Counted from the stretch's first letter, positions 35,641 through 48,700 are shown. The stretch is DNA of 64,000 nt from Ananas comosus (GCF_001540865.1 NC_033627.1:7686918-7750917); one strand, 5' to 3'. Numbers and translations: made by a program. Notes: generated by a model not told the origin, from the letters alone.

Positions 35641-35655
35641 AAGGGGAGTGGAGAA
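35641..35655 (+). other. polypurine tract
   Basis: AAGGGGAGTGGAGAA lies directly before the LTR start TGTAACTATACG, downstream of the pol remnant. This fixes the internal/3' LTR boundary. Confidence 0.8.
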
Positions 35656-38508
35656 TGTAACTATACGAAATTCGGAAATAAAATGTCGAACTTTAGTCAA
35701 TGACAAAAGTGATGAGGAAATGGAAACAGCTTCGGAAATCCGAAAGGTAGTAAAAATGATTAAAAAGTGAGTTGTGGCAAGAGTTTCAAGAGTCCTAAAG
35801 AATTGATTCTGCAAAACTGGCAGTATTTTCATGCTCTCGAGGGACGGTCTGAAGGGACGAGACGGTCGCGAACGCGTTGCAGATATGACGAGCAGACCGA
35901 AAAATCGGCTTAAGTCTTGAAGGATAGCTTCTGGGAACCGTTCTCTGACCTGAGAGACGGTCCCCAGGAGACGATGCCCTAAGAGAGTACGGTTGCCCTG
36001 CGGCGCAGCAGCTCTCGCTGGGCATGTGGTGGGACGTTCGGGGGAACGCGTCACTGCTCGGGAGAGACAAAAAAGCGTCTCATAGCATCTGCAGCGAAAT
36101 GCCCGAGTTCGGCAGTGTAATTAAGTTGAAAGTTGAGGAGGTTTATGATTTTTGCAGAACCATTGAGTTTATAGTATTGGGGTAAATGAGATTTTCTTTC
36201 ATTTTCACCCTCTCACACTTTTCTCTCCCTGTCTCTCTAGAAGAACAAAAGAGAAGAAGTTTTTTTTATTTGTTAAGTCATTATTAGACATTATATGTGT
36301 ATTATTGGAAAAAGAATTATTGGGTAAAGAAAGTGGTCGCAGTGCTGATAATGGAGAAGAGAAAAGAAAGAAGTTGAAGGAACGTGCGGGGTGGTCTCCT
36401 TCATCTAGCTGGGAAAAGAAAAGGATAAGCTTGAGTATGTGGCCTGGCTTCAAGCCCTAATGTTAGAGGTAAAACCCTAGGAAATGGTGGGGAAAATGAA
36501 CGTGAAGGATGGTTTATTAGATGACAATATTCTGAGTAGTGGGGGTTGAAGCTTCAATTTTGCTTCTTTTAGATGACAAATCAATTGGTTGAGCTCTAAG
36601 TGAGCTTGTGCCACCTTTAATGGTGAATCCAAACTAGGCGTTTTGGAAAGGCCTAAGAATGGTTCTAATGGGATTGTTTAGAGTATAATTGAAAGGCTAC
36701 TTATGTTGCCCAATGAGAATCAAACTTGAGGTTTGTATGTGTATTGAGTTAGTGGCCACAAAAATTGGGGCTTTGCTCATGAGGGTTTCTAAGCGCAATT
36801 GACCTCTAAAAACCTAATTGGGGGTAATTCCGACGCGTTGGCGCGCTCGGAATTAGATTTCGAAAAGTGTTGATGAAAAAGTTATGGGCGAATGTCCTAA
36901 TAGGTTCGTTTTGCCGCAGGAATAGAGAACGAAGCATTCTAAAAATCCTAAAAAAACGTCGGGCACCTAAATAGACTACAAGGTGGGTGGTGCTTTCCAA
37001 AATATTGAAATTCTTCTATGCTTATAGTGTCATTCTTGAGATAATGTTTAATTGATATTATTGTTTGCATGCATTTTAGGGTAAAGTAATGAAAAGAATG
37101 TGATGTATAGATTGATGTAGTACAACTTGCATAATGTGATGGTTAAGGAAACTTATGAAAGTTAAAATCCTATATGTATGCATGAGATGGAAATTGTGAA
37201 GGACCAAGTGTGAGCAAAAGAACAGTGAGTGGACAATGAATAGAGTCGAGTGGCATTTGAAAAATGTAATAGTAAAGAGACCTAGAGTTAGTTGTGATGC
37301 AAACGATCAAGGTAATGTAGAATGGATGAAAATGACAATGTTGAAAGTTAATAGTAATGTGTGGAATTAAAGAATATAATTGCTAGAGCTAGCAAAGTAA
37401 AAGAAATTAAGAATGTGATTTGCATGAGTTATGCAACATTAAAGTGATGTAAATGTTAACACTAGAGTAGTGTAGGCAGATTCGAACTTATAAATCTTTT
37501 GAGTTAGATTGGTCATACTTGTTATGAGTTCCAAAAGTGCTCAAAACAAAAAAAAGAGGAATAAGTAAGGATTCAGCTACAATCCAAAAAAAAAAATAAA
37601 AAAAAGAAAAAAAGCGCTTGAGCAAAACATCCGAAGATTACATAATGCATAATCCAAGAGGTTGGCAAGTAAACGCGAAAGGACGCGTTTAGCTGTAGTA
37701 GTTCTGCGCATGATGGATTAATTGTGAAGCAGTTAAAAGTGGCGAAACCCCGGAGTAGCCTTGGAGTTAAAGCAACAAAAGTATGCCAAGCCACAAAGTG
37801 GTAAAGAACAAGGAACAAGAGTAAGTTAAAAGAATAAAGAACTTGCATAATATGCATATATTTTAATGCGAGATATTTCTTGCTATTTGTTCGGATAATT
37901 TAGATCATGTTTAGATTGGTTATATATCTATGTATCCTTTTTTTATGCCTGAGTTAGAGTCCTGTGGGAAAGTCGGTGATGTTGGGGCGAACCACTGGGA
38001 ATTTGTTGTAGTTATCACCCCACTATGTTCCACAGAGGCCAGGTGACCGGAGCGTATGGCCGGCGCGACGCACCGAGTGAAAGAATCGCGCTTAGTCAGG
38101 GGCACCAAGGTTGAGTTATATTTTGTTAGTAAAGTACTTTATGGATCATTTTTGTTATTTGATGATAGAAATGAAGAAAAGAAGTGTAAAGCTCATTTTG
38201 AGGAAAATGTGATTAGACAGGAAATAGATGAAGTTATGTAATGGAATACAAAGAATTCAAATTACTAGAGAATGCAATGTATATGATCGAATAATGAAAT
38301 CTGGTTATCTTGTGAATGTTAGTTCCTTTTTCTTTCACTAATGGCTATTGTTTACCCTCGTGTAAGCGTTTGTGTATGTTTTCGCTAGTGTATTTCTTAT
38401 GAGTTGGAAATGTGCATGTGATGACTTGGCGTGATAGGGAACTCTGTCGTTCGGCGTTGTTGCGTTGCTGGGTCGGGCAAATTGGCATCCAGGTCCCGGG
38501 GCGTGAAC
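35656..38508 (+). mobile_element. 3' LTR of the decayed Ty3/gypsy element, about 2.85 kb
   Basis: It starts TGTAACTATACGAAATTCGG and ends GGGGCGTGAAC (usual end CGTGACA, so the terminus is mutated). The block at 35840-36060 matches the ACCGGT module of the LTR at 44213, but every ACCGGT has become GACGGT or similar. The 3' hairpin is at 37950-38000. Confidence 0.75.
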
Positions 38509-38719
38509 TAGGGTTGGTTTTTATACTCTAGAGATGTTTTGTTGGAACTAATGGTGCTAAGAAGATGATTCTTGCATGGATTTGGGGTTTTTTGGAGTAG
38601 ATTTGATGATGGAACTAAGGTCCAAATTGGATGTTTTAGGAAATCTAGAGTTTTAGATCTCATTTGAGTTTGGTTGTAAACCAATTGCTTAGGTCACTAT
38701 AATGCATGTTGGCGGTGAC

Positions 38720-39760
38720 AGTCGACGATTCGTCGCAGTCGTGTGCGGAGATATTTGCCAAGCGGGAGGCGTTTCGGCTTCATTTCCGCTGATGAGGCGA
38801 AAGATGTCTGACGAGATGATGACTTCCGTTCTTTGAGTCGCGGGCAATGTCAAAAGGTGGGTGTNNNNNNNNNNNNNNNNNNNNNNNNNNNNNNNNNNNN
38901 NNNNNNNNNNNNNNNNNNNNNNNNNNNNNNNNNNNNNNNNNNNNNNNNNNNNNNNNNNNNNNNNGCGTACCCGCTTGCTCCGGCCTGCCCAAAAGAAGCT
39001 CTATCGGAAAGACCCTCCCGCAGAAGGTTCGGCGACAGGCTTCCAAAATGCTGCCCGGCTTCTTCATAAATCGGGGTTGATCCTCGCAGACAACCAAGAC
39101 ACCAATCCGCCCGGTTCCCGATATCACGAACAACATCGGGGGGAAACGCAATTCAAGTTTAATGTGTTTTTTAAGAATTTCTTGCTCTTACTCTTCCCAG
39201 GCGGATCGTCACCCTGTTTAACTTGCGGAAAACTTGTCTGTGTTTGTTAGCTTCCGCTTCACCGTGTCGGGGAGTAGTTCGCGAACACCGCGTCTCTTTG
39301 AACTCCTCCAAACATAAGCGGAAGATCCGTACGGACCATCCGCTTCACTCGGCTTCCCACCACCCACCGTCGCCCCGCCTTCCCTAAAACAAGATGGTGG
39401 CCGAAGGTACACTTTATATCCTTTCTCCAGACTGAGGTATTCAAGTCCTCGGAAGAGCGTCTCTTCCATTTTGAGTCGATCCCACCGACCTCCACGATCG
39501 GCGGCTCCACCAAACGCCCTCGAAGGTAGTGGTCGAAACTTTCTTGAAGCTTTGAGATGAGAGCCGCCAGACGTGCGCTTCGCTCCGCATCGACTGGGCC
39601 ACGCTATCGGGATTCGAGTTCCCGACCCCGGTCGGTACTACCGTAAACTGGAAACAGCCGCCTGCCGCCGCCGCCTCCTCAACAACACTCGGCACTACCC
39701 ACAGGGGCGCGACTTGGCTCGACGCCCGCCTGGGCTGCGGCCGCCTGCGCGCGCTCCAAG
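38720..39760 (-). pseudogene. Ty3/gypsy gag remnant spanning an assembly gap
   Basis: On the minus strand, in mixed frames: FKKVSTTTFEG, VEPPIVEV, LFRGLEYLSLEKGYKV, EADGPYGSSAYVWRS and RELLPDTVKRKLTN, the order of plant chromovirus gag. It is frameshifted several times and crosses 100 Ns. It is opposite in strand to the flanking LTR pieces, so it comes from a different insertion. Local GC is well above its surroundings. The lower limit is uncertain. Confidence 0.65.
38865..38964. other. assembly gap (100 N)
   Basis: Exactly 100 Ns, the usual placeholder for a gap of unknown size. Confidence 0.98.
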
Positions 39761-39840
39761 GTCTTCCTGGCCGATGAATCTGTTCCCTTGCGGCTTGAAC
39801 AGACTCCGCTTGGTTGAGGTTAAGTGGCGAATACCCCCGG

Positions 39841-40556
39841 GCTAAGCTTAATGATTAAAGAACAAAGAACAAAAACAAAAGTGTAAAGTGTAAAGAACGA
39901 AAGAACATGCATAAACCTGCATCTTATTTAATGGTGAGATATTTCTTGCTATTTGTTCAGGCATATTAGTATCATGTCATAGATTGGTTACTATATTTAC
40001 TTATCCTTTCTATTATGCCTGAGTTAGTCCTAGTGGGAAGTCGGTGATGTTGGCCGAACCCACTGGGAACTTTGTTGTAGTTCTCACCCCACTATTTTCA
40101 CAGAGCCGGGACCGAGTGAGCCGCGAGCGACCGCCGGTAAAGTATCGCACCGTAGACAGAGGCCACCAATGTTGGGTTTCATTTTGTAGTAAGTACCTTA
40201 TGACCATCTATTGTATGTGATGATTAGTAATGTAAAGAAAAAGAATGTATGTTCATTTTGAGTAAATGTGATGTAAGAGAAGATGAAAGAATGTAAAGAT
40301 TTTGATGTTCGAGGTGGATAGATACAATGTATATGATCTAAATGAATCATATTACTTGTGGAATGTTTAGTTTCCTTTTTCTTTCACTAATGGCTATTGC
40401 TTACCCTCGTGTAAGCCTTGTGTATGTTTCGTTAGTGCACTTCTTATTGAAAATGTACATGTGATGAGCCTTGGGCGGATAGGGGAAACTCTGTCCGTTC
40501 GGCGTCTGTTTGACGTGCTCGGGTCGGGCAAATTGGCACCGGTCCCGGGCGTGACA
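39841..40556 (+). mobile_element. 3' fragment of a long LTR
   Basis: It contains the 3' hairpin (40030-40072) and the terminal block ending CGGGCGTGACA at 40556. The 5' part is missing, replaced by antisense gag. Confidence 0.75.
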
Positions 40557-41398
40557 TGTGGGTCAAGCTCACCTCTATAGCAAACCAAGGTTTTGATCTC
40601 TTAGAAGCAAAAGAAAGCTTTCAAACCTTTTAATCATTTCATTAAAACCCATTTCTAGGTCATTCAACCCATTTTAGGGTTCTGATCAAGATTAGGTTCA
40701 AAGCTTACCTTGTAAGCCCTCCTTTCTTGCCCTAGAGAGAAGAAGATGAAGCCCCTTTTGCTCTTTGATTCTTCTTCTTCACTTTCTCTCCTTCTTTTCT
40801 TCTTTTCCTTGTCTTCTCTTCTCCTTCTTTGTCTTCTAGAGAGAGAAGAGAGGAGAGAGGTGAGAGGGTGAGGGAATGAGAGATGAAGGCTCCTCAGCCC
40901 AACATAACCCTGGGTAGCAAAATTGCTAATAAACCCCCTCACCTTTTACTCCTTGAACACAGCCTGACTGGGCAGATTTCGGGCTCGGGGAGCCGTTCCC
41001 CGACTAGGACCGGGTCTCCGAGAGCTCTCCCAGCGCAGCCAGAGCTGCTGCGCGCGATGCATCCGGTCTCTGGTCTCTCCTAGGGGGACCGGTCTCTCGG
41101 GGACCGGTCTCTGGGACAGGGACCGGTTCCCGAGAGCTACTTTCTCAGGACTTAGCCGATTTTTCGGCTGTCTCACTTCATACGCGTTCGGGGACCGGTC
41201 TCTCCTTTCAGGGACCGGTCTCCGAGAGCTGAAAATCTGCAGTTTGCAGAATTCAATTCTTTAGCTCTCGAAAACCTTCCACAACTCACTTTTAATCATT
41301 TTAACACCTTCGGACTTTCCGAAGTGTTCCATCCTCGCACTTTGGTCAATTTGACTAAAGTTCGACATTTTTATTTTTCGAATTTTCGGTATATTACA
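40557..41398 (-). mobile_element. 5' fragment of a long LTR, minus strand
   Basis: It ends CGGTATATTACA at 41398 (minus-strand start TGTAATATACCG). The ACCGGT module with GGGACCGGTC and GAGAGCT units lies at 41065-41230, at its usual distance from the LTR start. The 3' part is missing. Confidence 0.75.
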
Positions 41399-43574
41399 CC
41401 CTCACCGCGCAGCCAGCCAAAAACTTGAAAATTTGGCTAAGTCTTGGAAACCTAACGTTCGGGAACCGGTCCCTGGTCGAGGAGACCGGTCCCCGACTAC
41501 GAAAATTGCCCAGTATGGGCTGATGTAATTGTTCGGAGTTGACGGGTTTAGTTGCTATTGTTGCAACATGTTATATGCTTAGCCCTCTTTCTCCCACAGC
41601 CCATTCTCACCTTCCTCTCATTTTCTCTCTTCTCTCTCTAGAACTCTAGGGTTTGGTGGAGGAGAAGGAGAAGAAGCAAGGAGAAGTGGATTGTGGTGGC
41701 TTTGGTGGGTCTAGCAAGCTCTCCTACAAGAAGGACTTGGAGGAGCTTTGGGCTAAGGTGAGGTATTTGCACAAATGAGTCTAGGGTTTGGTTTTGATCC
41801 CTAAGTTTTGGAGTTTTGAGTTGTTTCTAGCTTTAGGAACCCTCTATAAGCCTTGAACTCTATGGAACCCTTGAGAGCTCAAGTGCTCTCATGGTGGATG
41901 GTTAGGGTTCACCATAGATGCCCTAGGGATGGTTCCATATGCTTGGGAACTTTATTAGAATGCTTCCTAGGTGATTCTAAGCTATTATTTGCTTAGGGTT
42001 GAGATCAAGCTAGGAGAAGTGCCAAAATGACATCATTAGGGCTCAAATTTGGGTCTTTTGCCCTAGAATTTTTCAGGAACAAATTGACCTCGTGGAAACC
42101 TAATTGGGGGTGTCCTCGACGCGTGGGACAACTCCGTTTAACATTACGAAAATGTTTAAAAATAGTTTATGTATAAGGGGGCCTAATTTGGCACTATTTT
42201 GACTATAGGACGCGGATTCGGCGTTCGTAACGTTCGGGAGTCTCCATTTTCATCATCTACTACCACTCAAGGTGGGGGGTGCACGCCGGAATCGTTGGAT
42301 TCCCTTCTATGTTTGTTTCACTCTTATTGAGCATATTGTATATAGCCATTCGTGCATAGTAGGCCAATCTTACATGGGACTAGAAGATAGAGTTTCAATA
42401 TTATGCTTCTAATATAGATGAACATAGTGATTGAACAAGAACCGAAATGGACATGTATGATTGAACCCGAGAGATGTATGAATGCAAGACTTGGACCTTG
42501 ATTGTAGTAAACAAGGTGACAATGACAATAGAGACGTGATTGGCCTTGAGAATGAAATTGTTACACAAGGTTTAACAATAAGGGTAATGAGACAAGAACT
42601 ATATAGAACATGACATGAACAATAGGTAAGAACCTATCAAGACATTGGCATTATGACTAGTGGCTATGTATCCTCAACTTGAGGATTGGATCGAGGCTCA
42701 CATGGACTTAGGCTTGAGGGAGGTCGCTCCCCCTCAAGCGGTGTACTTCGAAGTGTAGACACCAACGGGGAAGTACCCCGTCAACGATCCATCGGGTGGT
42801 TGTGCTTAAAGCCTCCCCCGGTAGACGGGAGATGGAATGGTGAGCTTTTGGGGTTAACAAAGTTAACCGGTAAGATTGGGTACAGAAAGATAAAGTAATG
42901 ATAAAGAACATGCATACATGCATACTATATATTGTTAATTATCTATATCCACTGACATTCTTTTGCAGGCATAGTATTAGATGCATAAGTACCGGTTACT
43001 TTTCTTTCCTTAAAATACTTATGCTTGGATAGACCTAGTGGGTAAGTCGGCGAGGTCGGATGCCGAACCCACTGGGAACTTCGTTGTAGTTCTCACACCA
43101 CTAACCCTACAGGTCCTATGCGAGCGGGGCAGCGGAGGACCGTGGCAAGGGTTTAGCGCCGTAGATCGCGGCCACCAGGATTATTTCACATTTTGCAGTC
43201 ATTCCCTTTTTGGGTTTACATGTATCAATTTCTTTCGCTGATTTAGAAAGTTGTGAAGTTGATAACAATTATGTAATTTGGTGAATGGCTAAATGTAAAG
43301 AATGATGAATGAAAGTATGAAATGTAATAGCTCGGTTTACTTTTATTTGGTGCAAAAGCAATCAAGTATTATATATGGTTGATTGTATTAGCTTAGAGCT
43401 TTCGCTTCCGTTGTTGCTTGCCCTCGTGCAAGCCTTGTATAAGTGCTAATCTCATTGTTTGATTGCTTTATTATATATGTTTTGAGCCTTGGGCGGACAG
43501 GGGAGGCTCTGTCCGTTCGGCGTCTGTTGACGTGACCCGAACCGGACCAAATTGGCGGGGATTGGGGCGTGATA
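41399..43574 (+). mobile_element. LTR lacking its first about 230 bp, with PBS and gag start after it
   Basis: It aligns with the LTR at 44213 from just before its second ACCGGT group (GGGAACCGGTCCCTGG at 41460). It carries the 3' hairpin (43038-43080) and ends GGGGCGTGATA at 43574. The leader and gag start that follow show it is a 5' LTR, so this is the head of an element and not a solo LTR. Confidence 0.75.
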
Positions 43575-43581
43575 GATATAA

Positions 43582-43593
43582 TGGTAGCAAAGC
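43582..43593 (+). other. primer binding site (tRNA-iMet type)
   Basis: TGGTAGCAAAGC, two mismatches to TGGTATCAGAGC, lies at the same distance from the LTR end as the site at 1316. Confidence 0.7.
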
Positions 43594-43914
43594 GATGGAA
43601 GAAAGCAAAAGTCTAGGAATGACCTAGGAACCATAGGTTTGGAGACCTTAGGAACTTAGGAAAACGTTTAACGTGAACTTGGTTGATGTGGAAGCGAATG
43701 ATTGGGTTAACGGTAACACTTCTCTTGAAGGAAGTAGAGATGGACTAGAAAGCTTAATTGTTGTCTACTTAAGGGACTTTGTGGGGCGGCCGACCACATG
43801 ACACCGAGAGTGGAAATGATTATGCTTGTTGCTTTCGCTTAATTGGGTAGTTATTTGGAACATGTAACAGTTGCGTGTATCGAGTACTAATGCGGGTGAT
43901 GCGTTTCAGGAACA

Positions 43915-44070
43915 ATGTCCTCGAGGCGCTACACGCGTAGGGCCACTTCGGCATTGACTGAGGAAGTGCCCGAGCAGGCAGGATCGGATGAAGTGCGCGA
44001 GCTGCGAGCCCAGGTAGCGGCTTTGGCCGGGGCTATGCGGCTACAAGGGGAGCAGATTGGACAGCTGTAA
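43915..44070 (+). pseudogene. gag N-terminus cut by an LTR insertion
   Basis: An ATG opens a 51-codon frame, MSSRRYTRRATSALTEE to GAMRLQGEQIGQL, typical of the start of a plant chromovirus gag: basic, then a short heptad-like helix. The frame stops at a TAA (44068-44070) that lies within the LTR start TGTAATACACTGG (from 44066), so the insertion itself supplies the stop. The rest of gag is not found downstream. Confidence 0.7.
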
Positions 44071-44212
44071 TACACTGGATCTTAGCAAATTGCAAGATTC
44101 GAGTGTTTGATCTGTGTGTGGAGCCTTTCCACAGTTTTTGGAGGGTCGTTGATAGTGTTCCGACCCCTGGCGCGCATCCCGAGGATGTTGGAGTGAGACT
44201 TGGCACCAAAAT
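44066..44212 (+). mobile_element. 5' end of an LTR of the 4718 sub-family
   Basis: It starts TGTAATACACTGG and continues ATCTTAGCAAATTGC. It is interrupted after 147 bp by the next LTR. The reverse complement of the same start is found at 50402 and 55235. Confidence 0.75.
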
Positions 44213-45166
44213 TGTAATATACCGAAAATTCGGAAAATAAAAATATCGAACTTTAGTCAAATTGACCAAAGTGCGAGGATGGAACACTTCGGAAAGTCCG
44301 AAGGTGTTAAAATGATTAAAAGTGAGTTGTGGAAGGTTTTCGAGAGCTAAAGAATTGAATTCTGCAAAACTGCAGTTTTTGAGCTCTCGGGGACCGGTCC
44401 CTGGTGGGAGAGACCGGTCCCCGAACGCGAAAGAAATGAGACAGCCGAAAAATCGGCTAAGTCCTGGAAGGATAGCTCTCGGGAACCGGTCTCTGCCTGA
44501 GAGACCGGTCCCCCAGAGACCGGTCCCACAAAGAGAGACCGGTTGCACTGCGCGCAGCAGCTCTGGCTGCGCTGGGACAACGTTCGGGAACCGGTCCCTG
44601 CTCAGGGAGACCGGTCTCTGCCTGCGCGGAATGCCCAGTTCGGGCAGTGTATTAAAATAAAAGTTGAGGGGTTTAGCTGCAATTTTGCAACCCAATAGCT
44701 ATGTATTGAGGGGTAATGAGATTTTCTCTCATTCCCACCCTCTCAAACACTCTCTTCTCTCCCTCTCTCTCTAGAAGGCAAAGGAGAAGAAGAAGGAAAG
44801 AAAGAAAGGAAGGAAAAGAAGGAGAAGAAGGTGGAGAAGAAGCTTTTGGAGCAAAGAGGCTCCATCTCCTTCCTCTCTAGTGCAAGTTAGGGAAAGCTTT
44901 GAGGTAAGCTTCAACCCTAATGTAGTAAAACCCTAGAAATGGGCTTGAATGAACCTAAAAAGGGTTTTAATGGAATGATTAAAGAGTTTTGAAGCTTTCT
45001 TTTGCTTCTAAAGAGATCGAAACCTAGTTTTGCTATATAGGTGAGCTTGGACCACCTCTAATGGTGAAATCCAAACTAGGGTTTTGGAAAGCCTAGGAAT
45101 GGTTCTAATGGATTATTTAGAGTATAATGAAGCTACTTTTGCTTCCCAATGAGATCAAACCCTAGG
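44213..45166 (+). mobile_element. 5' part of a long LTR (GACCGGTC sub-family)
   Basis: It starts TGTAATATACCGAAAATTCGG, preceded by aaaat. The ACCGGT module at 44390-44625 has eight sites, several within perfect longer palindromes such as GAGACCGGTCTC. It ends at the single N (45167), after which a different part of an LTR begins. Confidence 0.75.
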
Positions 45167-45167
45167 N

Positions 45168-45758
45168 GCTTATATAAGCCCCATACTCTCTCCTCTCCGA
45201 TTCACAGCCAAAGAACACCCTCTCCTCTTATTTTTCTCCTTCTCTCTCTCTAGAAACTCTCTCCCAAGGTGGATTGGAGGAGATTGGAGGAGGATTTGGA
45301 GGAGATTTTGGAGCTTGAAAGTGGATCTTCATCTTCTTCTTCTTCCTTAGCTTGGAGAAAGAGCTTGGTTGAGGTAAGCCTCTTGCCCTCTTATGGTAGA
45401 TTGTTAGGGTTTGGCTTTGATCTCTTAGAACACTTGGTTCTGATCCTCTTACATGAAAGGAAACCTAGGAGAGATCTTGGAATCTCATGCAAAACCATGT
45501 TGTTCATGCTATGGAAACCCTAGGGTTGAAATTGGGGTTTTCATAAATATGAGGTTTATAGTTAAATTGACCCCATATAACTTCAATTAAAGGTAAAACC
45601 GACATTGTGGACAACTTGAATCGAAGTCCCTACGGTAGTGTGGCGAGTTATTGAAGAAAAGGATCGTTTTCGCTTCGTTTGCGCTGAGACGGGCAGAAGC
45701 AACGTCCAAAAATTACGAAATTAGAATCCTAGCATCGCGGCATCACCAAAAGGTGGGG
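45168..45758 (+). mobile_element. middle part of another long LTR with TATA box
   Basis: After the N the sequence resembles 51386 onward. TATATAAG at 45171-45178 followed by CCCCATACTCTCTCC is a likely LTR core promoter. It ends at a minus-strand LTR end (45759). Confidence 0.55.
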
Positions 45759-48700
45759 TGTCACGTCCCGCGGTCGCCAATTTGGTCGATCCGGGCCCGT
45801 ACACAGACGCCGAACAGACAGAACCCCCTTTGTCCGCCCAAGGCTCAACAACAACGAGTACATGTATAAAGAAATAAACAGTTCCCATGATAACATTTCA
45901 ATATACATGGCTTGCACGAGGGCAAGCAACAAACACAAGTGATAGTAAGCTAGCTATACTGAAAATTCACTGTAATTTAAAACTTTCAAACTGAACTGGA
46001 TAACTGAAATATTTAGCTATTTACATGCTTTATAATACATTCATTTACATGTCTCTGTACATCAAAATGTCTCACATGAACTCAAAATGGTAAACTACTA
46101 TACTCTGGTGTCAGCTAGCTAAGCTGCGGGGCTCTTGCCACGGTCCTCGGCCACACCGCTCGCACTGGAACCTGTATGGTTAGTGGTATGAGAACTACTG
46201 AAAGTTCCCAGTGGGTTCGACCGCCGAATTCGCCGACTCACCCACTAGGTCTACTCAGGCATATGTAGGCAAGAAAGTAAGCAGATAGTAACCAACTATC
46301 ACATGTAACTACTACAATGCCTGTACAAGTTGAAAGAATAATATATAAACTGTAAATATGCATGCATGCTTTTACTAAGTTTACCCAATCTCTTGGTTAA
46401 CCTTTTGGTTAACAATTACTCACTGACGCTATCCCAAATATCGGGGAGACGCACCTGCACCCGGTGGGACCGTCAACTGGGGGAGACGCACCTCCTGGTC
46501 CAGTAAAGATGACTACTCCGGAGCTCATCGTTCAAGGAGGAGCGACCTACCTTGAACCAAACGAATGTGAGTATGATCTGATCCTCCTTTAGAGGATTCA
46601 ATGTTTAAACAATGCTACACTTTAACTCTAACTAGCTCTTTATACTAGTTTCATAATTTCCAATGTCGATGCTAACCAAATCTCTAGTCATGATGTCACC
46701 AAGTTTACTATTGTTATAGTCCATGCATTCATAGGGTTCTATGTCTAGAATCAATGCTCATATGTTCATATTATTCATAGGAATTCAGATATTCAAGTTC
46801 ACTTGCAATAAGCCCATACCCTATAATGCATGAATACAATTCAATTTATATGAATATGCTCAATGAAATATCATAGACATAAAAGGTGATTCAAAAATTT
46901 CGGATAGCACCACCCACCTGTAGTGGTGTCAACAACTAGAATCCACGTCTCGAAATGCGTCGACAACTAGCTCTCGCGAGTCAGTATAAATAGAACTAGA
47001 ACCCGTAGTTAGCGCGTCGTCGACCTGTCGGAATGTCAATTTAGACTTCCGGGCGTATTTAACTTTCATTATATAAGAGTAAAAGAGATGAAACTGGGGT
47101 CACATTTACATATTTTTCAAGTTAGCCTTTCAATTCCAAGTATCTATGTATATGTTAGATACTATCATTATATATTCATATCAGCTCAATGCTGATTTCA
47201 GCATTAAGCTGAAATCTAATCTTATGCTGCATTTTCAGCATTACACCTCCTCTTTGGGCAACAATTATGAGCATAGGATCATTAGCTCTTATGCTCAAAA
47301 CTCTATTAGAGTAACTAGTCTAATTCTTAGTCATAATTATCTCAATTTATTACTTAATTAATTTGCTTCAGCTCCAACAGCACCTAATTTCAATGCTGAA
47401 TTCTAGTTTGTGCTGAAAATTACTCTACTAGCTCTCTCTTTACATTTATTACAGCATGGCCTATCTAATTCTAATGCTTTACTTAACCCTATGCAGCCAT
47501 AATTAATTCTCAGCTGGAATTTAAGTTCCTTACCTCAAGTCTTAACCTCTCCGAGTTGAACTTTTCATTTCGGCAGCTCCAACCAGTCCGAGCTCCCAAT
47601 TCTGCCACTCCTGACAGCAACTTCCTCGATATATGTCAGTCCTAATACGATTAATTCGATTATAGTCACATATACTTTGTATTGATCATTTATGATACAA
47701 TCAACTTAACTTGAACTAATTATTAGGTTCAACTACCTTGACTTGATGACCAATTTGATTGTTCTCAGCTTTAACAGCTCACAATTTCCATTCCTAAGCT
47801 CTCTTTTCATCCCAAACTTCCTGCTGCTGCTCCACCACTNAGAAATTCCTTACTACAGGAATTTCAGCACTTAACTTCTTTTTCCTTTTTTCCAATTCCT
47901 GCAGCAGTAATTAATCCATTTCACAATTGCTACTAGTTCAAGCTCAGAACTCAATTGCTTGTTGCCTTCTTCAACTTAGGCAATCAAAAGAAACACTCAA
48001 ACCAGGGATAAACATTCAGCTTACCTCATTTCCGAGCTCTACCAGGTTCTTCACAATTCGGGTCACAAGCAGTTTAATTATTGCATCAACTCCACCAAAT
48101 TTTAATTCCTGGCAGCCAATAAGGTCCTTATTACTTCACTTTAAAGCAAGTAACCTAATTACAATTAATTATAGAAGCAACTTGCCTCAATTTAAGGTTC
48201 TTCTACTTTCTTTCAACATCAACTAACCCAAAATTCCCCAATTCTGAAATATGAAATTTCAGCAACCATGAACCCCTTTTATGAATTATTCTCAGCTGGA
48301 CTTCCACTTAACAGCTTCAATTAGCCTAATTTCCTGCAGTTCGGCAGCATCCCACAAGCCTTAAGCTTCAAACGATCTAATCCTCCAATTCGGCAGCATC
48401 CACTGCAGAGATTTCCTTTAAATCTGCTTCATAGATCCACTCAACATTAACCAAAACACTTAAGTTAAAGCAATCGATTCAGTTAGCAATCAAGCTCACC
48501 TTAGTTCACAACTCCATCAGTAGGAATCCTGCTCGGATCAAAACCTCCTCCTCAACCCGCAAGCCACCAGGCTGGATTGAAGGCTTCCCCAAGGTCTGCT
48601 TCAGTTCCAGCAGCAAAGGTAATCCCTTTTCTCTTAATTGTTTACTAAGTAGAGAGAGAGAGGAAAGAGAAGTGAAAAGGGGCTGAGAGGATAAACATCC

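Noticed and set aside
35464..36070. 196-aa and 91-aa minus-strand ORFs
   Set aside because: They are antisense to the pol end and the ACCGGT module of the 3' LTR, with no domain similarity.
44033..44695. 220-aa minus-strand ORF
   Set aside because: It spans two LTR starts and the ACCGGT module and has no conserved domain; other copies of the module open similar frames by composition.
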